Part shown: in pieces, positions 6,157 to 7,385 of the stretch
Layout of the letters: the number at the start of each line of letters is the position of its first letter
How positions within the stretch are numbered: the stretch's first letter is position 1
From: Methanoregula sp.
Lineage (GTDB): Archaea > Halobacteriota > Methanomicrobia > Methanomicrobiales > Methanospirillaceae
Length of the DNA stretch: 7,385 bases
NCBI GenBank assembly: GCA_026394635.1
Contig: JAPKXV010000319.1
Span: forward strand, 1 to 7,385
Reading direction: 5' to 3'
The notes under the pieces: model-generated
Database searches by the model: none
Told to the model about the DNA's origin: nothing
The model's input: only the letters and a program-made list of their open reading frames with translations
Translations under genes and position numbers: made by a program

Positions 6157-6550
6157 CCCCGCACACACCGCAGAACTTTTCCTTTCCGGAAAGGGGATTG
6201 CCGCAGGGGGGGCAAACAAGGAGGGGCACCGGTGCAGGCACAGAGGGGGTGACGACGGGAACGGGCCCTGAAACGAGGGGGACGGTTACTATGGGGGCGC
6301 CACAGGAGCCGCAGAATTTCCTGTCAGGGTTCAGCGGTGCGCCGCACATGGAGCAGAGAGGGGCCGGGGGTATTGGTGCGGGCGGCGCCGGGCGGGGGGG
6401 GGGCACGGGTACAAAGGGGAGATGGTGCGGGGCTGCAGGGATGGGAGCTTGCGGTTCCGGCTGGGACTCATCCAGTTGTGGAGCCCCACAGCTCCGGCAG
6501 AATTTCGCATCTGGCTTGACACTCTTCCCGCATTCAGCACAAAATGGCAT
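6107..6550 (-). CDS. Three-zinc-ribbon protein with proline-rich linkers, probably frameshifted at the 3' end
   Basis: The 147-residue protein holds three CxxC-(10)-CxxC zinc ribbons at residues 4-21, 66-83 and 113-130 (Cys pairs 4/7 and 18/21, 66/69 and 80/83, 113/116 and 127/130). Proline-rich linkers of about 44 and 29 residues separate them. The ribbons (FCAECGK..., LCSMCGA...) are the small zinc-ribbon type common at the ends of archaeal and bacterial proteins, usually thought to mediate protein or nucleic-acid contacts; no specific role can be named. There is no membrane segment. ATG 6550 is preceded by GTGATC (6555-6560), a part of the Shine-Dalgarno consensus, 4 nt away. The last 16 residues are probably a wrong-frame tail, because a coding-like continuation sits in another frame from 6156 to 5997. 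A 10-base C run encodes part of the first linker. Confidence 0.7.
   Translation of the reverse strand: MPFCAECGKSVKPDAKFCRSCGAPQLDESQPEPQAPIPAAPHHLPFVPVPPPRPAPPAPIPPAPLCSMCGAPLNPDRKFCGSCGAPIVTVPLVSGPVPVVTPSVPAPVPLLVCPPCGNPLSGKEKFCGVCGAFVGSPLLQSMGNSGF
6394..6403. repeat. 10-base homopolymer (G10 on plus, C10 on the coding strand)
   Basis: Ten uninterrupted G residues on the plus strand correspond to CCC CCC CCC C in the coding strand of the zinc-ribbon gene, encoding consecutive prolines in the first linker. The ribbons on both sides are in the same frame at this length, so the tract is currently in frame. Such runs are prone to slippage during replication and to sequencing error. Confidence 0.9.
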
Positions 6551-6581
6551 GGAAGATCACGTACCAAGCGGTTGTCTGCCG

Positions 6582-6589
6582 TTAATAAA
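6582..6589 (-). promoter_or_regulatory. TATA-like box upstream of the zinc-ribbon gene
   Basis: The minus strand reads TTTATTAA centred about 36 nt upstream of the ATG at 6550. Initiation near 6560 would leave a leader of about 10 nt that just includes the GTGATC ribosome-binding element. Weak evidence, from sequence and spacing only. Confidence 0.35.
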
Positions 6590-6701
6590 GAGCATTTCCC
6601 CTGCTATCATCAGCCCGTTGAAAGGAAAGACCGGGGTGCAGAACGCATTTGCCTCTGCTATGTGCGCTCCGTACGCCCCGCATGTCTTTGTACTCACGCG
6701 G

Positions 6702-7019
6702 TTACTCCTCTGTAGGGGTTTTTGACCGCTTCACCCGCTCCTTGGTTGAGAACCCTGTCACCGCATCAAGAAACTTCCGGAACCGCCTGTTGGTATCCAT
6801 GATCACGTCGTCACTGACCTTCATGTCCGATTCGGTATCGATGATGACCGTCTTATTGCCCGCGCCCACCTTAACATCGAGGCGTTTGAGGGCCCCGTAC
6901 CTGATCCGGTAAGTCCCTCCTGATTCCGTCGGCGCGACGCCAAAATGGTTTTTCATTTCTGCAGCCATTCGCACGATAATGTCTTTTGTCAATCCGCGTT
7001 TCACCGGATATTCCTGCAT
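6702..7019 (-). CDS. Small conserved archaeal protein (DUF5611-like), unknown function
   Basis: The 105-residue soluble protein starts MQEYPVKRGLTKDIIVRMAA and has no cysteines, signal peptide or membrane segment. An N-terminal helix (about 10-25) is followed by likely beta strands (YRIRYGALKRLDVKVG at 37-52, then KTVIIDTES) and a basic helix (NRRFRKFLDAVTGF, 77-90), ending in a charged tail. It resembles a family of about 100 residues found in methanogens and related archaea that I remember as DUF5611; this is unverified and the function is unknown. The start at 7019 gives the only sensible N-terminus. A GGAG lies at a loose 13 nt, and a weak TATA-like TTAACATA (7043-7050) is centred about 27 nt upstream, so translation may be leaderless. 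It is divergent from the PAC2-family gene, with only 17 nt between the outermost start codons. Confidence 0.8.
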   Translation of the reverse strand: MQEYPVKRGLTKDIIVRMAAEMKNHFGVAPTESGGTYRIRYGALKRLDVKVGAGNKTVIIDTESDMKVSDDVIMDTNRRFRKFLDAVTGFSTKERVKRSKTPTEE

Positions 7020-7036
7020 AATACTTTTTTAGCTCC

Positions 7037-7385
7037 ATGATCTATGTTAACCTAATGACGCTTGACTACAATGAAGATATCAAAAATATAATCAACAGAC
7101 TTGAAGAAATCCATAAATCTGTTGAAGCGTTAAAAAGAGACGAAATCAAAATCTTATCAAAACCACTCCCTTCACCAGATACCTCTGTCCTTGTGGGGTT
7201 CCCGGGGAGTGGTCTTGTCGGCAGCATCGCGCTCCATTATATGGTCGACCAGCTCGAGTTTGAGCTGATCGGCACGATGACATCCAAGTTCTTCCCGCCC
7301 CTTGCGATGATGAACAAGGGGGTGATCAACGACCCGGTCCGCATGTACGCAAAGAACGATCTTGCCGCAATCGTCGCTGACATCC
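7037..7385 (+). CDS. PAC2-family proteasome assembly chaperone homologue, N-terminal part
   Basis: An open frame runs off the right edge (116 codons visible). Residues 49-63 read TSVLVGFPGSGLVGS, the glycine-rich opening strand-loop typical of PAC2-family proteins. It continues as IALHYMVDQLEFELIGTM and KFFPPLAMMNKG, as in archaeal members. Archaeal relatives (PbaA/PbaB group) help assemble or activate the 20S proteasome; the exact partner here is inferred. In front of the PAC2 fold is an extension of about 45 residues that is Ile/Glu/Lys/Asn-rich, likely a short coiled coil (DIKNIINRLEEIHKSVEALK), encoded by clearly more AT-rich DNA. The start may be ATG 7037 or ATG 7055; neither has a strong ribosome binding site, and ATAATAC (7019-7025) would place initiation near 7047, favouring 7055. 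The C-terminus is outside the window. Confidence 0.85.
   Translation, partial: MIYVNLMTLDYNEDIKNIINRLEEIHKSVEALKRDEIKILSKPLPSPDTSVLVGFPGSGLVGSIALHYMVDQLEFELIGTMTSKFFPPLAMMNKGVINDPVRMYAKNDLAAIVADI

Noticed and set aside
6551..6701. Gap between the zinc-ribbon gene and the 105-residue protein gene, checked for tRNA, small RNA or a small gene
   Set aside because: No cloverleaf or convincing reading frame is seen; it holds only the weak TATA-like box and an unremarkable CTTTCCTTTC-type stretch on the minus strand.
6048..6725. Plus-strand open frame of 225 codons, Gly/Pro-rich
   Set aside because: It is the antisense of the zinc-ribbon gene and its upstream gap. The regular Cys spacing is on the minus strand, and the Gly runs here are the complement of Pro codons.

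Overview
The window looks like chromosomal DNA from a methanogenic euryarchaeon, most probably of the order Methanomicrobiales (Methanoregula-like). I infer this from the archaeal-type leucyl-tRNA synthetase, the archaeal PIN-ATPase-KH protein, a PAC2-type proteasome assembly chaperone homologue, archaeal TATA boxes and T-rich terminators, and moderately GC-rich genes separated by AT-rich gaps. The genus is a guess.

Layout. Positions 1-124 hold what may be the start of a minus-strand gene running off the left edge. Positions 306-487 hold a decayed plus-strand relative of that same gene, broken by a 7-nt deletion; this is the least ordinary thing in the left part. A minus-strand gene for a conserved-looking 142-residue protein (527-955) has a TATA box placed for a leaderless transcript. 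Divergent from it is the main gene pair: a 648-residue PIN / VirB11-PilT-like ATPase / KH protein (1189-3135) and leuS (3181-5961). They lie 45 nt apart with no promoter that I can see between them, so they are probably co-transcribed.

Facing leuS across a short bidirectional terminator is a minus-strand gene with three identically spaced zinc ribbons joined by proline-rich linkers (6107-6550). Its natural C-terminal part (5997-6156) is out of frame, which points to a one-base loss in a C/G run. The gene also carries a 10-base homopolymer. Further right are a minus-strand 105-residue conserved archaeal small protein (6702-7019) and, divergent from it by 17 nt, the start of a PAC2-family gene cut by the right edge.

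How the genes work together. Most of the window is housekeeping: translation (LeuRS), a nucleic-acid-acting ATPase/nuclease linked to Holliday-junction processing in Sulfolobus, and proteasome assembly. I found no defence system, CRISPR array, insertion sequence, tRNA or rRNA. The real irregularities are the duplicated and decayed fragment at the left end and the frameshifted zinc-ribbon gene. I do not see a convincing new multi-gene system.
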